64,000 nt of DNA from Paenibacillus lutimineralis. Lineage in GTDB: Bacteria > Bacillota > Bacilli > Paenibacillales > Paenibacillaceae. Shown here piece by piece: positions 17,158 through 26,011 of the stretch (position 1 is the stretch's first letter; each line of letters begins with the position of its first letter). The notes beneath the pieces were generated by a model that was not told the origin of the DNA, searched no databases, and was given only the letters and a program-made list of their open reading frames with translations. The position numbers and the translations under genes are program-made. Location of the stretch: NCBI RefSeq assembly GCF_003991425.1, contig NZ_CP034346.1, forward strand, positions 5,267,001 through 5,331,000, read 5' to 3'.

Positions 17158-17538
17158 TTACATTTTATGGGATGCGGAGTGGGAAGTGAACTTCTCACTC
17201 AAGCTTTCGGTGATCCCTAAATATCCAAGTAATAGCTGTTTGAACTGCTCCCGCTGTACCGCAGGCTCGGGCCACCCCTCATCCCCGAACTGCTCCTCAG
17301 TAATGACGCCATATGCTTGATGCAGATCATTATTGAACCAATCAGTCTCCATCCTCGCATCACTCCGTATCATTCTGATGATCTTATACTGTTCCTCACT
17401 GCCATTCTCAGCAGAACGAGACACATACACCAGCAGTTCGGGATCATCCACCGCACCTGGACTTACTGCGATTTCCGCACATACAACTCCATCTACTTCT
17501 GTTAGCCGGGTAACCTTCGCATCTTTTATATAATACAT
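17158..17538 (-). CDS. Conserved-looking hypothetical protein, 126 residues
   Basis: I do not recognise this family. The protein is soluble and acidic, with a beta-rich N-terminal half (MYYIKDAKVTRLTEVDGVVC) and a helical C-terminal third (QREQFKQLLLGYLGITESL). No signal peptide, membrane helix or catalytic motif is visible. It follows the 102-residue hypothetical by 23 bases on the same strand, so the two are probably co-transcribed. Codon use looks like that of neighbours. Confidence 0.65.
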   Translation of the reverse strand: MYYIKDAKVTRLTEVDGVVCAEIAVSPGAVDDPELLVYVSRSAENGSEEQYKIIRMIRSDARMETDWFNNDLHQAYGVITEEQFGDEGWPEPAVQREQFKQLLLGYLGITESLSEKFTSHSASHKM

Positions 17539-17561
17539 TTCACACTGATCCTCTCGGCTCC

Positions 17562-17870
17562 TTAGTTCTCATATCCTATACGACTCAGTAGCTGCCTAGT
17601 CTCCTCCGTACCAAGTCGGTAAATCTCGCGGTATAAGTCGTCCAGCACGCTCTGATAGCTGCTATTGACCGTATCCTCTGGGCTGTCTGGCCATGGATAG
17701 GTATAAGCGAGGAAGGTACTATCTTCCTTCTCACCGAGCAACTCCAGCATATGACTGATCGCATCAACCTCCTCCGGTGTCGCACGGACCACCCATTCAT
17801 AAGAGGTCGCCTGCGGATCATCAAGTACCGAACGTCCATGCACAGACACATAATACGTTTTTTTCTCCAT
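17562..17870 (-). CDS. Hypothetical protein, 102 residues
   Basis: Unrecognised. It opens with a beta-hairpin-like segment (KKTYYVSVHGRSVL), then YEWVVRATPEEVDAISHMLE and ends in a helix (RLGTEETRQLLSRIGYEN). It is acidic, with no signal or membrane segment. The order of a small beta/alpha domain and terminal helix resembles many uncharacterised Bacillales proteins, but nothing more can be claimed. It heads a probable two-gene unit divergent from asnB. Confidence 0.68.
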   Translation of the reverse strand: MEKKTYYVSVHGRSVLDDPQATSYEWVVRATPEEVDAISHMLELLGEKEDSTFLAYTYPWPDSPEDTVNSSYQSVLDDLYREIYRLGTEETRQLLSRIGYEN

Positions 17871-17937
17871 TTATTCCGCTCCCTTCAAGCCTGGTCATCT
17901 ATTTTAGTCATAGTTTTCCGTAAGGGACAGACATTTT

Positions 17938-18003
17938 ATGCCTCCTTCCGGCATAATGTGTTATTACTTTTCGCCCGGTTTGACGAACGGGAACGGAAGG
18001 CAT
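17938..18003 (+). promoter_or_regulatory. Structured leader of asnB
   Basis: A long inverted repeat (ATGCCTCCTTCCG with CGGAAGGCAT, 17938-17950 and 17994-18003) encloses a smaller hairpin (CCCG/CGGG). It ends 8 bases before the AGGAGG ribosome site of asnB. No T-box consensus or poly-T tract is present, so if regulatory it would act on translation or RNA stability. Function unproven. Confidence 0.5.
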
Positions 18004-18024
18004 CATAGAGAGGAGGAACCACAT

Positions 18025-19866
18025 ATGTGCGGAATTACCGGCTTTATCGAATGGAACCGGGATCTGAGCGAAGAGCTGGATCTGGTTCTATCCATGACCT
18101 CCTGCCTTGAGGCAAGGGGCCCCGATGCACAAGGCACATGGATTTCCGGTCCCTGCGCCTTCGGTCATCGCCGCCTAAGTGTCATGGACCCGGAGAACGG
18201 GGCTCAGCCGATGACCATTCAAGAGGAACAAGCAGTCTATACCATTGTATATAACGGAGAGATTTACAACGCTCCTGAGCTTAAAGAAGAATTACGACAA
18301 CGAGGACGCTATTTCAGAACCAACTGCGACACCGAAGTTCTGCTCCAGGCATACATCGAATGGGGACCTGATGCTGTAGAGCGCCTTAACGGAATATTTG
18401 CTTTTGCCATATGGGATAGTGTTCACGAGCATATATTATTTGCCCGGGATCGACTGGGTGTGAAACCTCTCTTCTATAGCGAAGCAGGGGATACTCTGGT
18501 GTTCGGGTCCGAACCAAAATCCTTGCTCCAACACCCGAAAGTAGAGGCTTCGGTCGGCCCTGAAGGGTTAGCGGAAATATTCGTTATCGGACCGGCCCGA
18601 ACGCCTGGACACGGGGTTTACCGCAACATCAAGGAAATGCTGCCTGGACAGGTTATGATCTTCAACCGCTTGGGACTGCGTCGCTTCTCGTATTGGAAGC
18701 TTGAAGCACAGGCTCATGAGCACAGCATAGAGGACACAGCGGCCCATGTCCGCATGCTGCTGCAGGACACGATGGATCGACAGCTCATCTCTGATGTCCC
18801 GGTTTGCACTCTTCTGTCCGGGGGACTCGACTCCAGCGCCCTGACTGCGTTGGCCGTCGATTACTACCGTAGAAGCCAAGGACAGATGCATACGTACTCG
18901 GTGGATTACGAAGGGAATGACCAATATTTCAAGGCTCACAGCTTCCAGCCTGGAGCGGACGCCCCCTGGATTAAGCGAATGGTAGAAGAGCTTGGAACCG
19001 AGCATCATTGGATTACCTTTGATACTCCAGAGCTGGTTGATGCTCTGAGGGATTCTACTCTGGCCCGCGATCTGCCTGGCATGGCCGACGTCGATGCCTC
19101 GTTGCTGTTATTCTGCAAGGAGATCAAAAAAGGAGCGACCGTCGCGATTTCCGGCGAAGCTGCCGACGAGGTGTTCGGCGGATACCCTTGGTTCCATCGT
19201 AAGGAATTGCTAGAGTCTGGTACCTTCCCCTGGTCAGTAGCCACCGATCTTCGTTCAAGCCTGTTGTCCCCTGAAATTAGAGACTGGATTCGCCCCGAGC
19301 AGTATGTAGCGGATAGATACAGCCAAGCCGTGGCGGAAGTCCCTCATTTAAACGGGGAAAATGAAGATCAAGCACGCATGAGACTGATGTCATATCTCAA
19401 CATTACCCGCTTCATGCCCACGCTGCTGGACCGTAAGGATCGGATGAGCATGGGCGCCGGACTCGAGGTTCGAGTCCCCTTCTGTGATCATCGCCTCGTC
19501 CAATATGTCTGGAATATTCCATGGGAGATTAAGACCGTTGGCGGGCGCGAGAAAGGCATTCTACGCAAAGCGCTTGAGGGCATTCTTCCTGAGGATGTCC
19601 TCTACCGTAAAAAGAGTCCCTATCCGAAGACGCATCATCCCGACTATTTAGCTAAAGTAAAAGGACAGTTGCTCGACATTCTCGATAATCCAGCATCGCC
19701 GATTCTTCCTCTAATTGATGCGGATAAAATTCGCACCATCGCCGCATCGCCAGAAGCGTCCAGCAATCTGCCCTGGTTCGGCCAACTGATGTCCGGACCT
19801 CAATTATTCGCCTATCTGACACAGGTGAATTTCTGGCTATCCCATTACCGTGTCTCCATCCGTTAA
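18025..19866 (+). CDS. asnB: Asparagine synthase (glutamine-hydrolysing)
   Basis: Two-domain amidotransferase that makes asparagine from aspartate, glutamine and ATP in the cytosol. Residues 1-210 are an N-terminal nucleophile glutaminase starting MCGITGF with catalytic Cys2, and YNGEIYN and RDRLGVKPLFY motifs. The synthetase domain has the pyrophosphate loop LSGGLDSSAL near residue 265, ISGEAADEVFGGYPW, and RKDRMSMGAGLEVRVPFCD. At 613 residues it is close to the AsnO/AsnB length of B. subtilis. The ATG at 18025 is fixed by the need for Cys at position 2 and by AGGAGG just upstream. Single-gene unit. Asn supply is the default role; amidation of wall peptides or metabolites by this family also occurs, but nothing in the context supports that here. 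Confidence 0.95.
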   Translation: MCGITGFIEWNRDLSEELDLVLSMTSCLEARGPDAQGTWISGPCAFGHRRLSVMDPENGAQPMTIQEEQAVYTIVYNGEIYNAPELKEELRQRGRYFRTNCDTEVLLQAYIEWGPDAVERLNGIFAFAIWDSVHEHILFARDRLGVKPLFYSEAGDTLVFGSEPKSLLQHPKVEASVGPEGLAEIFVIGPARTPGHGVYRNIKEMLPGQVMIFNRLGLRRFSYWKLEAQAHEHSIEDTAAHVRMLLQDTMDRQLISDVPVCTLLSGGLDSSALTALAVDYYRRSQGQMHTYSVDYEGNDQYFKAHSFQPGADAPWIKRMVEELGTEHHWITFDTPELVDALRDSTLARDLPGMADVDASLLLFCKEIKKGATVAISGEAADEVFGGYPWFHRKELLESGTFPWSVATDLRSSLLSPEIRDWIRPEQYVADRYSQAVAEVPHLNGENEDQARMRLMSYLNITRFMPTLLDRKDRMSMGAGLEVRVPFCDHRLVQYVWNIPWEIKTVGGREKGILRKALEGILPEDVLYRKKSPYPKTHHPDYLAKVKGQLLDILDNPASPILPLIDADKIRTIAASPEASSNLPWFGQLMSGPQLFAYLTQVNFWLSHYRVSIR

Positions 19867-19885
19867 TGAAGGACGAGAATTCAAA

Positions 19886-19941
19886 AGGGACTGTCCCCGA
19901 CCGAGTTCATGATGAACTTAGCCGGACGGACAGTCCCTCTT
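19886..19941. terminator. Bidirectional terminator between asnB and chitinase
   Basis: Long hairpin with AGGGACTGTCC/GGACAGTCCCT arms and an extended partly paired interior. CTTTAT follows on the plus strand and CTTTTG on the minus strand. The two flanking genes converge here. Confidence 0.75.
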
Positions 19942-19955
19942 TATGAACGATTCAA

Positions 19956-22900
19956 CTAATTCGATAAGCCAAGTGACCGAAGCATTCTCATGACTGTTAC
20001 GGCCATTTGTGCTTTCGTCACATTCGTGCTTGGTGACAAGGAGTTGGCGGAGACTCCCTTCATAATGTTCTGCTCTACCATCAGTGCCATAGAGCTCTGC
20101 GCATAGGCTGAGATCTCTTGGCTATCTTTAAATCCTGCCAGCACAGAGGTATCAGCTGTGCTACTCTTGCCAGCGTATTTCATCGCATTGGCCAGCATCA
20201 CCGCCAGTTCCTGACGAGTAATCGCCGCATTCGGATCAAAGCGATCTGCGGATCTCCCCTGGACCAGGCCTGCCTGCTTCGCTACTGCAATTTCCTCAGC
20301 ATATAAGGAATCCAGACTTACGTCAGCGTAAGGCGCTGTACTGTTCTCTTGTGGAATAAGTCCCAGCCCTCTGACGATCATGGCGATCACTTCGGCACGT
20401 GTAATATTGCGTTTCGCTCCGAACTGGTCAGTGGAATCGCCAGAAGCGATCATCTTCGTGACAGCCGATGAAATATCCTGAGCCGCCCACTCCAGATTAT
20501 CCTGGAAGCCGGAACCTCCATTATCGATCAGTGTGAAAATACCGTTAGCATTTAATTTCAGCTCGGCCGTAATCGAATCGGCATTTTTCCCGAACAAGGC
20601 CGGTACAGCATGCAGATGATCCTTCCCCGGAATATAGCCTACCCCTGCTATGCGTCCGGTATTAACGCCCGTTGCATTGAAGCTCACTTTGCCACTCACA
20701 TAAATATTACCGAAGGAGAGCGGTTCAGTTGTCTTGCCATCAGCAGATATCTTCTCGAGCTTGAGCTCGAAAGGTTGCCCATAGGTTTTCTTACCAGCTA
20801 GTAGTGCTTGCAATGCTCCTTCCAACGAAGGATCAATCGCACCTAACGTCAGCTTAACCATAGTCCCGGTAGGGAACATTGACACCGGGAAGCTGAATTC
20901 CATTCCGTTCAAGACAACGGTTAGACTGGAATTATCGAGTTCGGCAAGTGCCGCGATCACCTCTTGCGGCAACGTAATTTCCGCCTGCTTCAATCCTTCC
21001 TCAATGATGAGCTTGAAGGAAGTCGTCTGTGCATTTTTAATGGATTTTACCGTATCTGCGACGGGAAGGGTGACGATAGCTTTCTCGCCTTCCTTAACGA
21101 TCTTCAGCGGTAACGTTCCCTTGTCTTTGGATTCTGGTTGAGGTGTAGGTGTAGATCCTCCCCCAGAGCTGGAACCGCCGCCCGATGGAGAGGACGGTCC
21201 GGAAGGTGAACCCGAATCCGTATCTGTCTTCACATTAAGACTCTCAGACGCTGCGGAAACTCTATTAAACTTCTCGCCATCCCGATCGATCGCCAGAACA
21301 TGAATATTATAATTGGTAGCAGGTGTTAATGCTCCTACCGTATAGCTTGTTGTGTCGGAATAGCCCGTGAATTGGTTATCTACATAAATCTCATAGGCAT
21401 GTGCCCCTTCTACGGCATCCCATTTCACCTGTACAGACTTAGAAGATTTAGACACGACTGTTGGCAGCTTTGGTGCTGGTAATTCTCGATCGTTTACCTT
21501 GCCATCAATCGGCAGGGCTTCGTTCAACACGGTAACCAGCTTATTGTCCCGGTCACCGCTAATTTCCCAGTTCATCGTCCCGGCGATATCAAGCGATTTT
21601 ACCAGTGAGGCAGTATATAGCATGGAGTTTTCATCATTGTAGGTAATAAAAATTTGCTTCTCCGGATTGTACAGATACGCCACCTTGGCCGCTTCATTCC
21701 AATAACGGTCATAGCCATTCTTATTTACGTAATTGCTGTCCAGATCTGAGTAATCAAATATTCCCGTTTCCCAGCTGCCGAAGGAGGTTGAAGGCTTGGC
21801 GCAAGTCTGATATTCACCGCCTGTAGGACAACCTTCCCAACCCTTCCCATAAAAAGGGATACCCACAACCAGCTTATAATTCGGCACGCCGCCGTTCAAG
21901 TGACCCAGCAGCCCGCCTCTTACGTTATTTCTTGGCGCGTTTTCTGTAGGCAGCTTCTTGTCATAATACAGCGGAGCATTATGGTTCGCTATCGTCTGCC
22001 AGCTGCCGCTGAAGTCATATGTCATAATGTTGATGTAATCGAGATAAGCCGCTGAATTGGCAAAATCGGCATTGATCACAAAGTTATCGCCTTGTCCCGA
22101 GGCCATGGACAGCAGATAATACTTCCCGTCCTCAGACCCTGCCGCATCCAGTGCCTCCCGCAGTGCAGACATCATCAAGGTGAAATTTTGCTTGTCTTCC
22201 GGCCTTCTGGAGTTCGACTCTTCCCCTCCTTCAACCGGATACTCCCAGTCGATATCAATTCCATCCAGCTGATATTCTCTTAGGAACTCCACTACAGAAT
22301 TGGCAAAAGCACGGCGGGTAATTTCATCCGCAGCCATATTGGAGAAATTTTTCGACCAGGACCAGCCTCCGACAGATGCCATCAACTTCAGGTTCGGATG
22401 TGCATCACGGATCGCCCGGAATTTCGCAAAGTTCTCCAGATCGACTTCAGTATCACCTACGATAATCTCACCGTCGAAAACATAGTCCTGCTGTAGTGGA
22501 ATATCTTCGTTCTGGCATTCAACTCCCCCAGAGCCAGACTTCTTCCAGCAAAGATCTGCGAAAGCGTAGTTGATATGAGTCATCCTCGATACATCAACAT
22601 CTTCCGGATAGTACTCTCTCTCGTATACGGACCATGCCATATAATAGCTCACTAATGTATAATCGCTGCCCGGTACGGCCGTTGTCGCGGCGCTCATAGG
22701 AGATTCCCACAGCTTGTTCTTGGCCACTACGGCAAAAGAGTAAGACTTGCCTTCCACAAGACCACTCGCTACATAGCGATTAACCTCACTGCTGCCTAGG
22801 AAGGTGCCATCCATATAGACATCATAAGACGTTGCTCCCGGAACGGGCGCCCATCCCAAGGAGACGGTCTGACGAGTCGCCGTGATCACTTGTAGATCCT

Positions 22901-23720
22901 GCGGAGACTCCAGCGTTCCCCAGGTGATCGTCACCGCATTGCTGTCAACAGACGGCAGAACCCCCGCTTTCTGAGCCCCGACGGTGAAGGTGAACTTGGT
23001 GCCTACTTCAATCTGATTACCAAGCGAATAGGTGACAGAAGTTGCTGTATTCTCCCAGGTCCCCGTTTTCCAAACGCCGTTCACATACAGATCATAGCCA
23101 GTTGCCTCAGGGCTGGCACCCCAGTTCAAAGTTACAGCTTGTTCATTGAGATCGGTTAATTTCAAATAACTTGGCGGAGTCAAAGGAGGGTCCTTGTATT
23201 CACTCATATCGGCGGGTGTAGTAAATTCTAGAATATTGCTCTTGTACTCTTTCGAGGGCCTATCTTTATTCCAGGTAATATACACCCTATACGTAGTCTC
23301 CGGTGTAAGACCGGGAATAGATCTGGTCCAGAGGTTTCCCCAAGTGATATAGCTCCCCGTATCAGCATTCCAAATATCGATATCATTAGCTTCACCTTCG
23401 ATGAAATCCCACTTTAATACGACTTGGTTATGGGACAACTCTTCTATCGCAAGATTCGTTGGTCCCGACTTTACTTCGGAATCTGAATCACTGCTTAATA
23501 CTGTGGAAGCATCAATAGCTTCATTCTCAGGTTGGGTAAGTTCTACAGCTGGCTCGGAAGGTTCTTGCTCTTCAGGCTGGACAATTTCAATCTGTGAATC
23601 TGTAGGCTCTTGCTCAGTAGCATAAACTTGCGAGGAATCAAGCAATGGCCCAAAGGCCAAGAGGAGGGCTAGAAGAAAGATAGCAGCCCTAACAAACTTT
23701 TTACGAAAACGAAAAAGCAA
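19956..23720 (-). CDS. Secreted modular GH18 chitinase with FN3 and SLH domains
   Basis: Cell-surface enzyme hydrolysing chitin to chitooligosaccharides. Positions are counted from the longest open frame (TTG at 23741): signal peptide to about 41 (ending in VYA), acidic linker rich in Pro/Glu, three FN3 domains at about 92-176, 188-275 and 278-357, a GH18 barrel at about 361-740 with QLDGIDIDWEYP carrying the DxxDxDxE motif and catalytic Glu500, a fourth FN3 at about 775-850, a Ser/Gly/Pro linker, an unassigned beta-rich domain, and three SLH motifs in the last 175 residues for non-covalent attachment to pyruvylated wall polymer. I prefer the TTG at 23720, seven codons later, because AAAGGGGTG lies 6 bases upstream. 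It can feed the nag genes in this window. Confidence 0.94.
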   Translation of the reverse strand: MLFRFRKKFVRAAIFLLALLLAFGPLLDSSQVYATEQEPTDSQIEIVQPEEQEPSEPAVELTQPENEAIDASTVLSSDSDSEVKSGPTNLAIEELSHNQVVLKWDFIEGEANDIDIWNADTGSYITWGNLWTRSIPGLTPETTYRVYITWNKDRPSKEYKSNILEFTTPADMSEYKDPPLTPPSYLKLTDLNEQAVTLNWGASPEATGYDLYVNGVWKTGTWENTATSVTYSLGNQIEVGTKFTFTVGAQKAGVLPSVDSNAVTITWGTLESPQDLQVITATRQTVSLGWAPVPGATSYDVYMDGTFLGSSEVNRYVASGLVEGKSYSFAVVAKNKLWESPMSAATTAVPGSDYTLVSYYMAWSVYEREYYPEDVDVSRMTHINYAFADLCWKKSGSGGVECQNEDIPLQQDYVFDGEIIVGDTEVDLENFAKFRAIRDAHPNLKLMASVGGWSWSKNFSNMAADEITRRAFANSVVEFLREYQLDGIDIDWEYPVEGGEESNSRRPEDKQNFTLMMSALREALDAAGSEDGKYYLLSMASGQGDNFVINADFANSAAYLDYINIMTYDFSGSWQTIANHNAPLYYDKKLPTENAPRNNVRGGLLGHLNGGVPNYKLVVGIPFYGKGWEGCPTGGEYQTCAKPSTSFGSWETGIFDYSDLDSNYVNKNGYDRYWNEAAKVAYLYNPEKQIFITYNDENSMLYTASLVKSLDIAGTMNWEISGDRDNKLVTVLNEALPIDGKVNDRELPAPKLPTVVSKSSKSVQVKWDAVEGAHAYEIYVDNQFTGYSDTTSYTVGALTPATNYNIHVLAIDRDGEKFNRVSAASESLNVKTDTDSGSPSGPSSPSGGGSSSGGGSTPTPQPESKDKGTLPLKIVKEGEKAIVTLPVADTVKSIKNAQTTSFKLIIEEGLKQAEITLPQEVIAALAELDNSSLTVVLNGMEFSFPVSMFPTGTMVKLTLGAIDPSLEGALQALLAGKKTYGQPFELKLEKISADGKTTEPLSFGNIYVSGKVSFNATGVNTGRIAGVGYIPGKDHLHAVPALFGKNADSITAELKLNANGIFTLIDNGGSGFQDNLEWAAQDISSAVTKMIASGDSTDQFGAKRNITRAEVIAMIVRGLGLIPQENSTAPYADVSLDSLYAEEIAVAKQAGLVQGRSADRFDPNAAITRQELAVMLANAMKYAGKSSTADTSVLAGFKDSQEISAYAQSSMALMVEQNIMKGVSANSLSPSTNVTKAQMAVTVMRMLRSLGLSN

Positions 23721-23741
23721 TCCGGTCACCCCTTTATTCAA

Positions 23742-24248
23742 CTAAATTTCGAAAATAAGTGCTTGTTCAAGTAAAAGTGTTATTCTTGGAAGTATTGTAG
23801 AGTCTGTCTACGTAAGCCTTGAAAGAATAAAGTCTTTGCCTGCTGCACGCGATCTCGTTCGTATCATCATTTTCAAAATCCAGCACCTTGAAAGCGGTTA
23901 CCTAAAGCGGTATATTAATGCCATCGCCCCTCCCTCATTATGTAAATCTTACTTTGAATTCATTGCCCCTTCTCTTTGTTCATGAAGACGATGAAGATAA
24001 GAGTACCTGAGAAGTGATATGAGTTATATTACATCATGGGACCTCCAGGATAAGAACGGAAGGGATAAATTTATATCATTTGGGGATAAAAAATTATTAA
24101 ATCGAGTTTTTGCGACAAACTTCATATCATTTATTAATAACACAACAATTATTGCAGCCAGAAGAAAGAACCTTCCCAAGAAATATAAAAAGGCCCGACT
24201 CGAAAGAAGGTATCCTCTCGAATCAAGCCTTATCGTAAATTCATATTA
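23742..24248. other. Gene-free spacer upstream of chitinase and downstream of rdgB
   Basis: AT-rich. It should hold the chitinase promoter, but no clear sigma-A box pair was found. A 77-codon open frame at 24019-24252 has no good ribosome site and runs across the rdgB terminator and into the rdgB stop, so it is not called. Confidence 0.6.
24186..24231 (-). terminator. Terminator of rph-rdgB
   Basis: Minus strand hairpin with arms GGCTTGATTCGA / TCGAGTCGGGCC (several G-U pairs) followed by TTTTTA, 18 bases after the rdgB stop. Confidence 0.75.
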
Positions 24249-24881
24249 TTAACGTGAACGTTGTTCCAACTTCTCAGCCAGTTGTCTTAGTGCCGCACCG
24301 CGATGGCTGATCGCCTGCTTCTCCGCGATGCTCAATTCCGCCATCGTCTTCTCGTACTCAGGCAGATAGAACAGCGGATCATAACCGAAGCCTCCTGAGC
24401 CTGCACGTTCCGCCGTAATCCAGCCGTCTACCGAGCCTTCCGCCTCAATAAATTGATCGGTAGCCGGATCGTATAAGGCCAGATGGCAGACGAACCTCGC
24501 CGTGCTGAGCAGCGGCTGATCGGTATCCTCACCCTGTTGGATGCGTTCCAGCGCCTTCAGCAGCTTCTCATTATTGGCTTCATCCGAAGCCGCTTCCCCG
24601 GCATAGCGGGCTGAATAGACGCCTGGTTCTCCGTCCAATTGATCCACGCACAGGCCAGAGTCATCTGCAAGCACAGGCTGCCCAAGCCGGTCGCCTACCT
24701 CCTTGGCCTTCTTGCGCGCATTATCCGCGAACGTCTCTCCATCCTCAATGACCTCTGGCACATCGGGGAAGTCGTACATGCTCTTCACCGACTTGTTCAG
24801 GAATCCAAGCGCATGCGCAAACTCACGAACCTTGCCCTGATTGCGGGTGGCTACAATAATTACATTTCCGTCCAAGCCCAC
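24249..24881 (-). CDS. rdgB: XTP/dITP diphosphatase (RdgB/HAM1 family)
   Basis: House-cleaning enzyme that hydrolyses deaminated purine nucleoside triphosphates (dITP, XTP) to monophosphates and so keeps them out of DNA. The substrate-binding N-terminus IIVATRNQGKVREF (8-21), LADDSGLCVDQLDGEPGVYSA with catalytic Asp and the SARYAGE turn, and the C-terminal GFGYDPLFYLPE and SHRGAAL motifs are all present. Start is GTG at 24879-24881, overlapping the rph stop by one base (TAGTG) with GGAGG 9 bases upstream. The order gerM-rph-rdgB matches gerM-rph-ysnA in B. subtilis. Confidence 0.95.
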   Translation of the reverse strand: MGLDGNVIIVATRNQGKVREFAHALGFLNKSVKSMYDFPDVPEVIEDGETFADNARKKAKEVGDRLGQPVLADDSGLCVDQLDGEPGVYSARYAGEAASDEANNEKLLKALERIQQGEDTDQPLLSTARFVCHLALYDPATDQFIEAEGSVDGWITAERAGSGGFGYDPLFYLPEYEKTMAELSIAEKQAISHRGAALRQLAEKLEQRSR

Positions 24882-25639
24882 TATGCTTGTCCTCCAGTCT
24901 CATCTCCGCGAATTTTGAGGGCAATGGACCCTAGGACTTCTTGCTGTTGCAGTATCATCTCGTTAATTCCTTGCTCCGCTAATTCCAACATACGATCAAG
25001 CTCCTGCCGTGAGAATGGATTCTCTTCTCCGGTTCCCTGTACTTCAACGAACTGACCTTGTCCAGTCATAACCACATTCATATCGACCTTGGCTTTGGAA
25101 TCCTCTTCATATTCGAGATCCAGTACTATATTCTCTCCGACAATCCCGACGCTGACAGCAGCCAAGAAGTCCTTAATCGGGAACGTAGTCAGATTATGCT
25201 TCTGTACAAGCTTATTAATAGCAAATGCCATCGCGACAAACGCACCGGTAATCGATGCGGTCCGCGTACCACCATCCGCTTGAATTACATCGCAGTCAAC
25301 CGTAACGGAGCGCTCTCCAAGGGCATGAAGATCGACGACCGAGCGCAGTGAACGACCGATCAGTCTCTGAATTTCCATTGTCCGGCCGCTAAGCTTGCCG
25401 CGCGCCGATTCACGCTGATTCCGGGTCTGCGTCGCCCGAGGCAGCATCGAATACTCTGCTGTAATCCAGCCTTTGCCCTGTCCTTTCATGAACATGGGAA
25501 CCTTCTCATCAACAGTCGCCGTGCAGATTACCTTCGTATCGCCAACCTCAATATACACAGAGCCTTCTGCATATTTATTTATGTTTACGGTCAATTTCAT
25601 TGGCCGCCGCTCATTCACTTTACGTCCGTTAGGTCTCAT
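24881..25639 (-). CDS. rph: Ribonuclease PH
   Basis: Phosphate-dependent 3'-5' exoribonuclease that trims tRNA precursors; hexameric in known cases. Signature stretches are [38 protein letters not shown] with the conserved Arg-rich [20 protein letters not shown], and [18 protein letters not shown]. The AGGAGG ribosome site precedes the ATG by about 9 bases. The protein is 252 residues, normal length. It is coupled to rdgB. A terminator and a 111-bp repeat separate it from gerM, so it may have its own promoter in the 190 bases upstream. Confidence 0.97.
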   Translation of the reverse strand: MRPNGRKVNERRPMKLTVNINKYAEGSVYIEVGDTKVICTATVDEKVPMFMKGQGKGWITAEYSMLPRATQTRNQRESARGKLSGRTMEIQRLIGRSLRSVVDLHALGERSVTVDCDVIQADGGTRTASITGAFVAMAFAINKLVQKHNLTTFPIKDFLAAVSVGIVGENIVLDLEYEEDSKAKVDMNVVMTGQGQFVEVQGTGEENPFSRQELDRMLELAEQGINEMILQQQEVLGSIALKIRGDETGGQA

Positions 25640-25830
25640 AATAATTGCCTCCTACATTTTTCATGCTGTCTGTTTGCTTCCCTATTCTACCAAAACATAA
25701 ACATAAAAGCATCTTTTCGACTTCATTTTTGGAAAGCTCCCTTCCAGACCATTCTTTACCATAACCAATTATCCAGCGATTATCCGAAGCAGAACCATCT
25801 TCCCAAGATCAGATCCTAGACTGTTCTGCA

Positions 25831-25863
25831 AAAATAAAGGAGGGACCTATATGGCGCCCTCCT
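25831..25863 (-). terminator. Terminator between gerM and rph
   Basis: Minus strand GGAGGG / CCCTCC stem with a 12-base loop region, followed by TTTATTTTT. It implies that gerM transcription ends before rph. Confidence 0.7.
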
Positions 25864-25894
25864 GAGCTTCAAGTTTTTAACACTTATACAGGTT

Positions 25895-26005
25895 GTTCAA
25901 AAAGTCTCTCCTCTCCTCAGGCCCTACCTTCATTCAACTGAAGCGTTTTGAAAAAACGCACATCGGAAGGATATGCTTCGGTACTGAAAACCGGCCTTTT
26001 TGAAC
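25895..26005. repeat. 111-bp MITE-like element with 10-bp terminal inverted repeats
   Basis: Perfect terminal inverted repeats GTTCAAAAAG / CTTTTTGAAC bound the element. It has an internal palindrome GCGTTTT GAA AAAACGC and no coding capacity. It starts 6 bases after the gerM stop codon. Size and structure fit a small non-autonomous element or an intergenic repeat unit. No clear target-site duplication is seen, so mobility is not shown. Confidence 0.65.
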
Positions 26006-26011
26006 ACGCAT

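Noticed and set aside
17881..18024. T-box leader of asnB
   Set aside because: No GGTGG T-box sequence or terminator/antiterminator pair was found in the short leader.
24019..24252. Open frame of 77 codons upstream of rdgB stop
   Set aside because: No convincing ribosome site; it runs through the rdgB terminator hairpin and overlaps the rdgB stop on the opposite strand.
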